Assembly: GCA_949130495.1 (NCBI GenBank)
Contig: OX422211.1
Location: 338,463,504 to 338,527,503 of the forward strand
Source of the DNA: Sambucus nigra
Taxonomy: Eukaryota > Streptophyta > Magnoliopsida > Dipsacales > Adoxaceae
Direction: 5' to 3'
DNA length: 64,000 nt
The position numbers and the translations under genes are program-made. Every line of letters starts with the position of its first letter. Position 1 is the stretch's first letter. Below the pieces are notes generated by a model. The model made no database searches and was not told the DNA's origin. It saw nothing but the letters and a program-made list of their open reading frames with translations. Of this stretch, positions 23,951 to 35,392 are shown in pieces.

Positions 23951-24577
23951 ATGCAAGGAAAAAAAATATCGAACTTAATTGAAAGGTTTTATGACCCTCA
24001 CAAGGGAAAGATTTTGCTGAGCGAGGTTCCTCTAGTAGAGATATCACATGAACATCTGCACAGACAAATCAGTATAGTGAGCCAGGAACCTGTCCTTTTC
24101 AACTGTTCTATTGAAGAGAACATCGCACACGGACTCGATGGAAAAGTAAGCAGTGTCGATGTGGAAAATGCAACTAAAATGGCCAATGCACATGAATTCA
24201 TATCCAAATTCCCTGAAGGTTACCGCACATATGTTGGCAAACGTGGGGTGAGGCTTTTAGGAGGCCAGAAATAGAGAATAGCAGTTGCAAGAGCTCTACT
24301 AATGAACCCAAGAATTCTTCTTCTAGATGAGGCCACTAGTGCTCTCGATGCTGAGAGTGAATACCTTATTCAGGATGCTATGGATTCCTTGATGAAGGGG
24401 AGGACTGTTCTAGTTATAGCCCATAGTCTTTCGATAGTGAAAAGTGCAGACACTATAGCAGTTGTTTATGATGGCCAAATAGTTGAATGTGGCTGTCATG
24501 ACGAGCTCCTTAGCAAGAATGGTATCTATACTGCATTAGTGAAGTGGCAATTACAGGGAACCAATACTGAAATCTAG
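23951..24577 (+). pseudogene. Captured fragment of an ABCB/TAP2-type ABC transporter (nucleotide-binding domain)
   Basis: The 208-codon stretch encodes most of an ABC ATPase domain: [14 protein letters not shown], the Q-loop [10 protein letters not shown], the signature region, Walker [20 protein letters not shown], and the H-loop VIAHSLSIV. It ends at a natural-looking C-terminus. The wording fits half-size TAP2/ABCB26/27-like transporters of plants, membrane exporters powered by this domain. Breaks: the Walker A Gly-Lys-Ser part is missing at the left edge, the signature LSGGQ reads LLGGQ, and a TAG follows GGQK where the family has Gln. No intron interrupts the stretch. It lies inside the CACTA element and so moved with it. 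Confidence 0.9.
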
Positions 24578-26673
24578 TTTTTGAGTTGCTAATTGTTTTT
24601 TAAAAAGAAACTCGAATAACATATATATATATATATATATATATACAACAAATTTGATTCTTTATAACCACTCAAATTTGTTTGGACATTAAATTGTTGT
24701 TATCTAATTGGGATCTTAATAGAGAAACAATTCTGTTAGGGTGACACAAGATGATTATAAGACACTCAACTTGATAGAGATTTTAAGAGTTTAGAAAAAA
24801 AAACAAGGCAAAACAGTTAATTAAGCAGATCAAAGAGTATGAATATCACTCTCAATTGTCTAAAGTAGTAAATCATATAACAAACTTTATATCCAAATAA
24901 ATCTTCACATAGTTCAAAAAGTTGAAACAAAAAAAGTTCAATTTTTTAGTCTGGGTAATAATATAGATCAAACATATATGACTATATACAAATCATACAT
25001 ACTTGTCCGATACTAACTCTTGTAGGATTATCTGAAAGATTCGTCAGAGTTCCAACAAGTTGATTGGGATCAACACCGTTAATATTTGGTCAGTCTAATT
25101 TTTTTTTGTTGGAATCAACACAGTTAAAACTTAACCTGTACAGGAGAACCAAAAGTAGTTGTGAATTATTGCATTTTGACGATGGGAAAAATTTAAAATA
25201 AAAAGGAAATTGGAGTTGATGGGGAAACAAAAGAGAAGAATAAGAAAATGTACCTAACCATATCTTATTGATGATTAAAGCGTAATTAAGTATTTGGGTG
25301 TCATTTGGGGATCTGTGGATTGAGGAGGGAATGCGGAAGAATTAGTGTTCTTGGTCTGCTCTTCCTCGAAATTTGGAATGAGGGGGATGGGGTTGCATCA
25401 GACAACAAGGAAAAAAGGAGATAGTTGTGCGAGGTTTCTTAGCGTGACGAGAGTAGAAGTGAATGAGTGGGGGTTAAGGCTTGTTCTCCTTGTCATTCTT
25501 ATTCCCATTCTCATTGGGGGCTGGGACAGGACCATCTTTCGTGCTTTAACCTTATTAGATGATCCATTGCCACCCACGTATGGCGATGTTACCGAATATA
25601 AATCGCATAGCGAAACATATCTCAACAGACACCCCTTCGTCGCATCCAATTGTCCCTTCTTACTTCTACCGAGCGTCAACATTTCAGTAGTATATGATAT
25701 TGCTTTTCGCCCTCTCCACTCTTAAGTCTTAACTTGTATCTATTGCACCATGCTCATAACCATTTGTCGTACTAACTGTACATGTCTTAATGCAAATCCC
25801 TTTAGATATCATACATTCACCACAAATTTAATAACAAATATATACCATCAATGTATTCCAAAACTAAATCTTAATTAAGAAAATAGTAAAATTATGTTCA
25901 AGTCACATAAATAAATATAGTATATGACCGAGCTGAGTCAAAAACACCCACAAATAGTTGCCCAAATAATCAAGAAACTATGATCTTTCATAGTATAATG
26001 ATTCACTTCAACTCGGGCATGTATGCATAAATGAAGGGTGATGAAAAGACATAATGTGACCAGTGTGTGTATACATAATATGACCAGTGAGTGAGCATAA
26101 GTGTGGAAATGTCGAAATATATATGGCCCTAAGTGAAGTATTCCTCAGGAACATAAAATTCTCATCCAATGGCATGTGCATATTTTATGTCAGCATCAAT
26201 ATGATCGTTTAGCCTCATCACCAACATAAAAAAAACTAATTCATGCCAATTGCAATGCCAGAGTTGAAATGTTGCTCCATGACATTGTGGAATGGCTCGT
26301 TTACTTAAACAGATTTACCTAACCAAGAAGCAATGAAGATCTGAATATGAACTTCCACTTAATCAATTTATTAAATTGACTAATTTTTTAGTCCACGTCA
26401 AGTTGCCTCTTATTCTTTCGGCATTCAATGTTAGATTCATTGGTGAAAATTACCAGCCTATAGCCATTTGAAAAACTATTGGCATTGCATTAATCATAAA
26501 ATTAAAAATCTTAAATATGGCTTACAAAGTTATAGATTAACATGGAAATTGGTAGTCTATGATTCATGCGGTTTTAACAAAGTGTGTTTTCATTCAACTC
26601 CAATATGATAATGGAATTAATATGTGTTGGTTCAAGATGAATGATTCAATAAGACTTAATTAAGAATACTGAG
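24578..26673. other. CACTA interior, no recognised gene
   Basis: AT-rich DNA with a (TA)n run at 24619-24645. A 126-codon plus-strand frame at 25345-25725 and its minus-strand shadow overlap a more GC-rich patch (25340-25730) that may be another captured exon. It includes a hydrophobic run LRLVLLVILIPILIGGW, but no family is recognised. Otherwise nothing is seen. Confidence 0.35.
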
Positions 26674-26838
26674 AACCTGAGCCGTAGCTCAGCTGGTCAG
26701 GCCTTGGGTATGCTCCCCAGAGGTTGCCAGTTCGAGTCACCGCAAGGGCCATTGGAGGTTTACCCATTCGTTAACTTCAGGGCCCTATGGGATATAGTCG
26801 GGCGAAGCCCTGATACCCATGGTTATAAAAAAAATAAT
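26674..26838 (+). mobile_element. tRNA-derived SINE inside the CACTA element
   Basis: A tRNA-like head has an A box TAGCTCAGCTGG (26685-26696) and a B box CCAGTTCGAGTC (about 26726-26737), the internal RNA polymerase III promoter. A non-tRNA body follows, ending in an A-rich tail at 26826-26836. It cannot form a full tRNA because the acceptor arm is not closed, so it is a SINE and not a tRNA gene. Target duplications could not be fixed with confidence. Confidence 0.8.
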
Positions 26839-28764
26839 ACGGAGGTTCCATACAAGCAAGGGTTACAATACTCGAGAAACAGACCAGGTGTGTATACAAA
26901 CTGCACACAGAATATTGCTCGGATATCACAACTTGATATAATGAAATATTTCATAAAGTACAAACCAATGCGCATATATCACGTGTTGATATAATGGAAT
27001 GTTGAATTTATTTTTCTTTATGATTAAGACTTCATAGTATATTTCTTAGACAATCATTGAATTACTTACAATTACAACTATACATATAAGTATTAAGTAT
27101 TAATGTGTTGTAGGGTGTGTTCACTATAACATATAAAAATTCACACATACATGTGTAGTTGCATTCTGATGCCTAGATTTTGGATAATTTCAATTATCCG
27201 ACACAACACTAAAAGCACATAAATTTTTCATTTCAAGGGACAAATTAAAGTTGCTTGTGACTATTGCCTTATCGGATTTTCACACCAAGATAATTACCAT
27301 TGACTTTCCAGTAATAATGCTCAGTGAGTGACCCTGAAGTTTTTAGTACTTATCCACAATCCATGCCACAGACAATCTGCACATATTCAACAATATAATT
27401 TTTTATTCTTTTCTAAGAAATACTTTAGCTTGTAAACGGAGAAAATTGTAGAATGCAAGAAATGGGGTCACAAATTCTACTCAATATATTAGAAGAATCT
27501 TGGTAATGATCTTGAAGACATAACTATCTACAGATATGGGCCTATATCGTTTGATAGAATCAACATCAATTGATTAGAAAATGAGAGCCAAGTGATTAGA
27601 GTTAAATCTAGGAAAACCCTAGTTATTTTCAAAGAATATTATAATGGCCATTCAAAAATTAATAACAACATCAAAACATATGTGATAAAAAAATCCCCCT
27701 AATGCCATATGTTCCTGGGTAATAGAAGAATGCATAGAGAAGACATTTGTTTTAACTTCATCCAAAGAGGGAATTGACTTCAAAAAGACATTGTCTTATT
27801 GGAAACCCAGATTAGGGATAACAACATTAACAAGACAAGTGCCTTGTAGAGTTCCATTAGAGCTATAGATATTAGAAATGCATTGGATGATATGATCTTG
27901 AATTTCCTTAGGATTAGTAATGTATGCCACTTCATGTTTTCAACTAGAGATGAAATTAAATGCCCTTCTTTGTTTAACAAATATATGGAAAGAGGCGGTA
28001 CACATATCACCACCAACTATCCATTTGAATCTAGATTTATCCTTCTAATAAGGCTACATTTTGAGCATTTTATGACATGGGAATGCCCCACATTTTCAAT
28101 GTCCATTTGAATTTTAGAGTGATGTAAAACCAAAGTTAAATCTTGTTATTAACTTCGTGTTTGATGGGAATGGCCCAAATTTTCAATGTCGATTTGAATT
28201 TTCAATGTCCATTTAATCAAACACGAAGTTAAGCACGAAGTTAATCAAACACGAAATTAATCGAAGTATGTTAATGAAACATAGAAATGTAAAACCAATA
28301 CATCTAGTTACAATCTGATCGGCCTATCTCCCACTGTCACACACTTAATAAATTTAGTGATAATCATTTTTCTATTTTATAAAATTCATCAGATATACAT
28401 AAAAAACAACTGAGCTGGTGAAAAACCATGGATTTGAAACTAAATGAAACGATAATATCCATGTATGTCTCTTTGTGATTAAAACTAAATGAAACGATAA
28501 TATTACAAATGAAACGAAGCTGAAACTAAATGAAACGATAACTACAGACTGAAGCGATAATGAACAGATTGAAATTAGAGATCTGTAATATTAACGGAAT
28601 GAGTTAATATTAGAGATCTGTACTAGAAAATAAGATCTTACCTTGGAGAGATACTTGAGAGACCATGAACATCTTGGAAAGAAGAGGGAAACGAAGAGGG
28701 ATGGAGCGGGAAATTGAATAGCACATAGGAGAGAGAAGAGGGAAATTAAACCTAGGGTAAAATT
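26839..28764. other. CACTA interior, AT-rich, no recognised gene
   Basis: No domain was recognised. Short local repeats are present: CCATTTGAATTTT-type units near 28105 and 28205, CACGAAGTTAA-type units at 28220-28255 and AAATGAAACGATAA units at 28480-28550. These are consistent with slippage in transposon non-coding DNA. Confidence 0.45.
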
Positions 28765-29250
28765 TTGGTGACGGCTAATAGGAGTTACAAATTAACTATT
28801 ACACCAAAATTTATGACCGCTACGAGCAGTCATAAATTTGTGACCGCTCATAGCGGTCACAAATTAAGTCTTAAGCCAAAATTTGTTACGGCTATGAGCA
28901 GTCACAAATTTGTGACTGCTAATAGCGGTCACAAATCTAAAATTTGTGACTGCTCATAACAGTTAAATTTTTGTGACTGCTCATAAGAGTCATAACTTAA
29001 GCCTAGTGATAAATTTGTAACCCCTTGTGACAGTTATAAACTCGTGACTCCTTATAGCAGTCACAAATTAATTATATGGTAAAATTTGTGACTGTCATTA
29101 GCAGTGACAAACAAATTGAGTCAAATTTTTCATTACCCAAATATTTTATGACTCCTAATAACAGTTACAAATAATGTTGTGACTCCTAATGGCAGTGATA
29201 TAGTTTGTCACCCCCATTAGCAGTTACAAGAAGGCAGTCACAAAATTAGT
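28765..29250. repeat. CACTA right subterminal repeat array
   Basis: A dozen or more TTTGTGACYGCT / AGCRGTCACAAA units in both orientations mirror the left array. The 64-codon frame over the first 195 bases only translates these repeats and is not a gene. Confidence 0.9.
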
Positions 29251-29267
29251 ATTTTGGTGTAGTGTTT

Positions 29268-30420
29268 CTAAATTTGTTTCCCAATGCGCCACTTGTCAAT
29301 TAGTGAAGGTGGACCACCAGCGATCGACTGGATTGTTGCAACCGTTAGAAATACCGGTGTGGAAATGGGAGGGTATCTCAATGGATTTTATCACTGGATT
29401 GTCGACGTCGCAAAGTGGTCATGATTCTATTTAGTTTATCGACGATCATTTGACCAAATCGATACACTTCCTACCAGTACGAATGGATTATAATACAGCA
29501 CGTTATTCTCAGCTCTTTATTGCGAAAATTATGAAACTTCATGGGGTGCCTATCAATATAGTGTCGGACCGAGATAAAATTTTTGTATCCCATTTTTGGC
29601 AAAGTTTCCAAGAGGCGATAGGGATCGAATTGAGATTGATTACATCATACCATCCACAAACTGATGGGGAGACAGAGAGAGTAAACCAATTGTTGGAGGA
29701 TATGCTTCGAATGTGTGTACCTTGACTTTAAAGGAGGATGGGAACAATACCTTCCATTGGTCGAATTTGCATACAATAATTCGTACCAATTTACGATAGG
29801 TATGGCACCGTATGAGGCATTGTATGGCCGACCGTGTTGATCACCTGATTGTTGGTTAAAAGTAGGAGACAATAATCTCCTTGGACCTGAAATGATCCAA
29901 GATACCTCTTCGAAGATTGAACTTATTCGAAACCGCATACGAATTGCACAAGATCGCCAGAAGAGATATGCCGACGCGAATCGGAGGCATATGGAATTGG
30001 AAGTGGGGGATTAAGTTTTAGTAAGGGTATCCCCGATGAAAGGTGTGATGCGATTGGGGGAGAAAAGAAAACTTGCGTCGCGTTATGTAGGCCCTTTTCC
30101 CGTTATCGCAAAGGTAGGCCCCGTAGCATATCAACTTGCCTTGTCGAAACGCCTACAACAAATCCACGACGTGTTCCATGTTTCATCTTTGAAGAAGTAT
30201 AAAAGATGAGAGGGAGTCCATTAAAACATTTCATTAGATGATATTGAGCTACAACCCGTTATTTCATATGAGGAACAACCGGTTGCTATTCTAGACCACG
30301 GAGAACGTAGACTAAGATCGAAAGTGGTTCCCTTGGTTAGAGTCCAGTGGGGACACCACAATGCCGAGGAATCAACTTGGGAACGGGAGGATGATATTCA
30401 GAGAAGTACCCACACCTCTT
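29268..30420 (+). pseudogene. Element B integrase core and chromodomain-like tail, broken
   Basis: The region continues the integrase cut at 20874: CATCQLVKVDHQRSTGLLQP, ISMDFITGL (first catalytic Asp), then a TAG, then SIHFLPVRMDYNTARYSQLF, NIVSDRDKIFVSHFW (second Asp) and SYHPQTDGETERVNQLLEDM (Glu region). After a stop near 29724 come VEFAYNNSYQF, IHDVFHVSSLKKYKR and VPLVRVQWGHHNAEESTWER, the chromodomain-like end of Tekay-type chromoviruses. That tail is known in the family to direct insertion to heterochromatin. Several stops prevent expression. Confidence 0.9.
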
Positions 30421-30461
30421 TTAACCAGGTACGCTTAAATTTTGAGCGTAATATTCCCTTG

Positions 30462-30475
30462 TTAGGGGGGGAGTA
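30462..30475 (+). other. Element B polypurine tract
   Basis: TTAGGGGGGGAGTA directly precedes the 3' LTR start TGTAATACCCC at 30476. It primes plus-strand synthesis in this element type. Confidence 0.9.
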
Positions 30476-33057
30476 TGTAATACCCCTTATTTATGAGTAA
30501 TTATTTTTATATTAAATTACCTTGTGGGCTAATTATATAAAATAAAAGGAAGTTGAAGTAAATATTTCTTTAAGTGATGTAAGAGATAATATTTACTGAG
30601 TTTTGCATATTCACCGTTAATTGAATGTAAATAGTGTAACAATATATTTTGTTGCGCCATTATGCTTTAAGCGACGGTTATGAGTTATATTCCAATCGGG
30701 ATATTAAAGAGTTAATATGACGTTGGAACATGAAATAATGAACGATATCCTGGATGAAAATTTAGAGGGAACGGTTAGTCCGGGAACAGTCAAGATAGTC
30801 AAAATAAGTTCCAGGTGTGTTTTTGGGTACCGGGGTACTTTTGACTAGTTATGACTTAATTATCATGTTACGAGTCATTTTAAGTATGTAGTAGCATTTA
30901 ATGTTGGACTTAATGTATTTTGGATGTTTTGGGTATTTTAGTTTTGCAAGAGCATTTAAGGTCATTTGTGTTTAACCTAGAAGAGAGAGTTATAGAGAAG
31001 AGAGAGCTTGGGAGAAAGAGGAGACTTACTATTTTGACCCCGAAATCATTTCAACAAGGAAGAATCCGAGACTAAAATTTTGAGGCAAGTTATTAAACTT
31101 GCAAAAGCATATGATTGTGTTGAATAAATTGCATTTATGGTTTGTGTTCTTGAGTTTGAACCAAAAATGGTTATAGATGATTTTGGTATTTAAACCCTTA
31201 AGCATTTGATTTAGACATCATTAGAGTTGGATTTATTGGTGGGTTAGTGTGTAGGAATGATTTGGTAAAGTTATTAATGGATGACATTGGGTGCAGTAAA
31301 AGAAAAGAGATTTGGGGAATTTAGGATTTATATCAACCCATAACCCCAACTGGGTATTTCGACCAGTGAAAATCGATTTGCTAAAAATGGTGGCTACAGG
31401 TCTGAGGAACCGAATCGATTCGGGTTAAGGCCAAATTGATTTGATCTTAAACAGAAGATTGATTTTCTCAGATGAATCGATTCTCTTTTTGGGCGAATCG
31501 ATTCGGCCCTAGGCGAATCGATTCGAAATCCTGTTGTTTTATAAAAAAAAATCCAACTTGGTTTCTACTTCTTTTCTTTTAGGTTTGAGGATTAGCAACC
31601 TTCTTATATAAAGTAATAAAGAGTATTGGGGTCTTATAGAAGGGGGATTAATACCCTAGGTTAGTAAGGGGGAATTCGGGCTTATTTTGGAGACTATTAG
31701 TAGCACTTAATCACTCATTTCATTCAGTAAACGAGTCTAGGACTAGGGTAGAGTTGGATAGTGTTGTTTTGGATTTTTGGGGGTTAGCGTAAGGGTGATT
31801 AAACTGTATGGCCTAGATCGTTATGCACATATGGTTTCGAAAATATGAAATGTACATTTTAAATTGGCATATCTTGTGATTTTGGCATGCATATACATAC
31901 CTCTCTAAATGCTATCATAAGGGAAGTTACGCGAATGAGGTAAATCCTCTAGCTAATGATGCAGGGAGAATATAGTCCTCGGGCCATAGGACCAGTGGTT
32001 ACATTGTATGATTGTTTTATTCGAAGTGAGGTAATTTCGGGTATGGTTATGACTCACTGTCGAAGGTATATGGACGCTTCCCACGCGCCGCGATTTAGGG
32101 TGCCCAGGTGGTCTTGATTATAGGCCCTGGAAGATGATAGCATTTAGGGGTGCATCCAGTGGGGTGACTCCCGAAAGGATGGTCTTTGAACCGTTATACT
32201 ATATAATTGTTCTCTCGGTTATGTCATTTCATGTGAAGGAGTTAATGAACCTATAAACCAACTTTATGGCATATGATCCCTAATGATAAATTGACTTGTG
32301 AAGGTATATTTTATGAATTTGCAAACTAAGCATGTTAAATAGAATTTGGCTATTCCTCTTAATTGGATGGGTAGTTTAACTTATAATGGAATGGTATAGC
32401 GCTAGGATGTGCACTTAGAAGAGAGGTGAGGATGATCCTTATAATGAAGAGTGAACTTAATTTGTTTATGATGTTAGTATCCATAATTGTAATGCATTTT
32501 ATTCACACGTATATCATATTAAACCAGTCCCTGACCCGTTTATATTTCTCTATCTTGTATGGTTCTTATTTATGCTCAGGTGCTCCGTCACAAGGGCGCC
32601 CGCTTTGATCTTTCCTTCCCAGTGTCAAGGAGCTACATCATTTTGCGGATGTTGTAGGATTTTTTTAATAGACGCATCAATCTTTTGGATAATCTAGTTC
32701 TGATCCGTCTGTATATTCGGGCGTGTTGCCCGAGTTATTATTCTTATTTACTGTAATACTTGGTGTAATCTTTTGTATTAATATGTTAACCGACGGTTTA
32801 TTCGGTTATGTTTTGTACAATTGTTATATAACTGTTACTTGTCTTCATATATATATTCACCTTCTCTTATAAATTGGATTGTCGAAATTATTTTTATCAA
32901 ACTTTCACAATTATATGACATACGTTTTCAAAAATATTGGGTGGTTGTCTCGTACTATTACTATATGACAGTGATGGTAAGAATGGACCATTTATGATTC
33001 CTGTTTTATCGGAGTAACGGGCTGGCCACCTCTTATTTTAATAAGTGGTGTGTCACA
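30476..33057 (+). repeat. Element B 3' LTR
   Basis: It runs from TGTAATACCCC to GTGTGTCACA and is followed by the duplication TGATT. It repeats all landmarks of the 5' LTR: the motif GTCAAGATAGTCAAAAT at 30789, a GC donor at 31085, palindromes at 31370-31525, and an acceptor TTTATGCTCAG|GT at 32579. Confidence 0.95.
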
Positions 33058-33062
33058 TGATT

Positions 33063-33481
33063 CCTGGACAAAATCCTGAGGATAGGTCAGATATTATCAC
33101 ACGAGTTTTTAAAATAAAACTTGATGCTCTAATGAAGGATTTAGTTCAAGGAAAACACTTTAGGAAAGTAATGACAGGTACGTATCTTATATTTAATAAT
33201 TAATTATTCGAAATTACAAATCATATTATTTGCATTTCTAACCTTTTATAGTATGTCAATAGCTATAACAAGGCTTATATTTTATGACAGCTATCTGCAC
33301 AATTGAATTCCAAAAAAGGGGATTGCAACATGCCCACATACTTCTGTTCCTACATGCAGATGAAAAATAACCAACATCAGATGATCTTGATAAGATTATT
33401 TCAGCTGAGTTACCTGATTGTATTAGCGACCCAGTTGACTACACATATGTTTCACAATTCATGATGCATGTCCCCTGCGGG
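33063..33481 (+). pseudogene. Helitron Rep, HUH-motif part
   Basis: Directly after element B the Helitron frame resumes: PGQNPEDRSDIITRVFKIKL. It continues across a candidate 113-bp intron (donor at 33178, ACAG|GTACGT; acceptor ending 33290, TATGACAG) into TIEFQKRGLQHAHILLF. HAH is the HUH metal-binding motif of the Rep nuclease. A TAA follows HADEK. The segment ends in MMHVPCG, where a hAT MITE was inserted, and continues at 33649 as CGNANLRSPCMAYG. The family motif around this point (GPCG.ANP.SPC) supports the join. Confidence 0.9.
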
Positions 33482-33648
33482 TAGGGCTGGCAATTTTTGA
33501 CACGATAACCCATTTACGGTAATAACTCGAAAATGACCCGAATATGACACAATTAGCTTTTATAGATTTAAGAGTACCCAAAACTTATACTTAAATCAAA
33601 ATCAATGCGACCCGAAAATGACACGACTAACCCGAATTGTGACCCCTA
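33482..33648. mobile_element. hAT-type MITE, 167 bp, in the Helitron Rep exon
   Basis: It starts TAGGGCTGGCAATTTTTGAC and ends CGAATTGTGACCCCTA, with a perfect 8-bp target duplication CCTGCGGG (33474-33481 and 33649-33656), the length typical of hAT elements. It contains ACCCGA / GACCCGAA units and no coding capacity. Confidence 0.92.
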
Positions 33649-34555
33649 CCTGCGGGAATGCAAATCTCCGTTCTCCTTGTATGGCATACGGATGTTGCTC
33701 TAAAAAATTCCCCAAAAAATTCACAAGCATGACCAAATTTGATGATAATGGAATCCCAATTTATAGGCGGAGAGATTACGGGAGATTTATAGAAAATATG
33801 GGAGTCGGACTTGATAACAGATTCGTAGTTCCCCACAATATTGACTTGGTCGTCAAATACCAAGCTCACATAAATGTGGAATGGTGTAATAAATTAAGGG
33901 CAATTAAGTATATTTTCAAGTACATTAATAAAGGACCAGACAGAACCACAATGGAGCTCACAGAATCAATTGTTCGTAATCATAATGATTATAACAACGA
34001 AATATTAGAGGTTGATGAAATTAAAACATTCCTCGATTGTCGCTACTTATCTGGATGTGAAGCTTGTTGGAGAATTGATCAGTTTCATGTACAATATCGA
34101 AGCATCGGCGTTGAGCGATTGAGTTTCCATCTGTCGGACGAGCAGGTTGTAACTTTTAAAGATTTCGACAATCTGAATACTGTGATTGATAGGATGGATA
34201 TTGAGAAGACTATGTTTACACAATGGGTGGACACAAATTGCATCCACGGGGATGAGAGGGAGTTAACCTATGATAAATTTCCTTCTAAATAGGTTTAGGA
34301 CTCAAGGACAAAGGAATGGTTTAGAAGGAAGAATGTAGGCACATGCCTAGGTCGTATAGTATATGCTCATCCAGCTTCTGGTGAGAGATTTTACCTTCGT
34401 ATGCTCCTAAACGTTGTTCGCGGAGCAAGAAATTATGATGAGGTGAAGACGGTTAATGTTATTGTTAATCCAACATGCAAAGAAGCATGTTATGCTCTTG
34501 GACTGTTAGAAGATGACAAAGAATGGCAAGACGCTCTAGACCAGGATTCATAATG
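33649..34555 (+). pseudogene. Helitron Rep, Tyr-motif part and linker
   Basis: The frame reads CGNANLRSPCMAYGCCSKKF, then YRRRDYGRFIENMG, then RAIKYIFKYINKGPDR. The last is the Rep catalytic tyrosine motif (Y-x-x-K-Y); one tyrosine attacks DNA during strand transfer. The open frame stops at 34290 (TAG) but homology continues in the same frame as WFRRKNVGTCLGRIVYAHPA and GERFYLRMLLNVVRGA, until TAA near 34550. Composition matches the surrounding Helitron. Confidence 0.9.
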
Positions 34556-34559
34556 GGAT

Positions 34560-35392
34560 ACAGGTAATCAATTGCATGACCTATTTGTTGTAATGCTTAT
34601 TTTTTATGAATTTGCTAATCCAAAAAGACTTTGGGATGACAATTGGGAGATTCTATCAGAAGATTTGCTTCATCGCCAAAGAAAAATCTTATGCCTACCT
34701 GATCTTATTCTTAGTGAAAATCAATTGAAGAATTATGCCGTTCATGAAATTGAGCAGATTCTAAACAAAAATGGGAAAATCCTAAAAGATTTCTCACCGA
34801 TGCCACTTCTCGATGCTACAATGATTCGAGAAAAGGATAATAGGCTCTTAAGAGAGGAACTTTCGTACAATGCAGATTCTTTGGCACGAGATTATACTAA
34901 CATGTTCAACGCATTAAATGATGAATAATTGGATGTCTATAATCATGTTATACGACCCGTCTACGAAAAAAATGAGGATTTTACTTCATAAATAGGTAAG
35001 GTGGCACGGGTAAAACATTTTTGTACAAAACAATTCTTGCACGCCTGCGTTCAGATGGAAAAGTGGTTCTCGCAGTTGCATCTTCAAGAATCGCATCATT
35101 GTTGCTACCCGGTGGAAGAATTCCTCATTAAAGATTTAAGATTCCCATTGATATTCACGTTGATTCAACATTCGATATTCATCAACGAACTCATCTTGCA
35201 GAGCTCATTAGGAAAACAAACCTAATTATTTGGGATGAGGCTCCTATGAACCACCGTAATTTTTTTGAAGATGTTGACTGGACATTAAGAGATATAATGC
35301 GATTCAATGATGAAAAATATTTTGAAAAGAGTTTTGGCAGAATTACAATTCTTTTGGGTGGAGATTTTCATCAAACCCTACCTGTTGTCCAT
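34560..35392 (+). pseudogene. Helitron PIF1-type helicase, N-terminal half
   Basis: A 118-codon open part (34572-34925; ending in MFNALNDE) carries the Helitron linker. In a shifted frame the Walker A motif [11 protein letters not shown] is readable near 35000, followed by [18 protein letters not shown] and the Walker B NLIIWDEAPM, then GRITILLGGDFHQTLPVV. This is the SF1 PIF1-family helicase that unwinds donor DNA for the Rep nuclease. Frameshifts or stops near 34927 and 34990 and a stop near 35127 break it. The sequence is interrupted at 35393 by a solo LTR and resumes at 37003. Confidence 0.9.

Larger units (their letters stand above)
20875..29264. mobile_element. CACTA transposon, 8.4 kb, non-autonomous, carrying an ABC-transporter fragment
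   Basis: Termini are CACTACACCAAAAT at 20875 and its inverse ATTTTGGTGTAGTG ending at 29264, flanked by the 3-bp duplication TTT, as expected for CACTA (En/Spm) elements. Both subterminal regions are packed with TTTGTGACTGCT / AGCAGTCACAAA units in both orientations, the kind of array bound by the element's own accessory protein. No TNP2-type transposase was recognised inside. It carries a gene fragment of the ABCB/TAP2 type (23951-24577), unassigned minus-strand exon-like pieces (21590-22560) and a SINE (26674-26838). Confidence 0.95.
14679..33057 (+). mobile_element. Element B: Tekay-like Ty3/Gypsy retrotransposon, 18.4 kb with nested CACTA
   Basis: Two LTRs in direct orientation (14679-17288 and 30476-33057) enclose a gag-pol region in the order gag, protease, RT, RNase H, integrase and chromodomain-like tail, which is the Ty3/Gypsy order. 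The element is flanked by the perfect 5-bp duplication TGATT (14674-14678 and 33058-33062) and lies in the Helitron Rep gene. Over the first 245 bases the LTRs differ by about 16 substitutions (my count by eye), so the insertion is not recent. Stops, frameshifts and a CACTA insertion in the integrase show it is inactive. Confidence 0.95.

Noticed and set aside
26674..26760. Possible tRNA gene
   Set aside because: A and B boxes are present but there is no closing acceptor stem or complete cloverleaf, and a SINE body and A tail follow.
28765..28959. 64-codon frame with repeated Ser-His-Lys
   Set aside because: It is only the translation of the CACTA right subterminal repeats.
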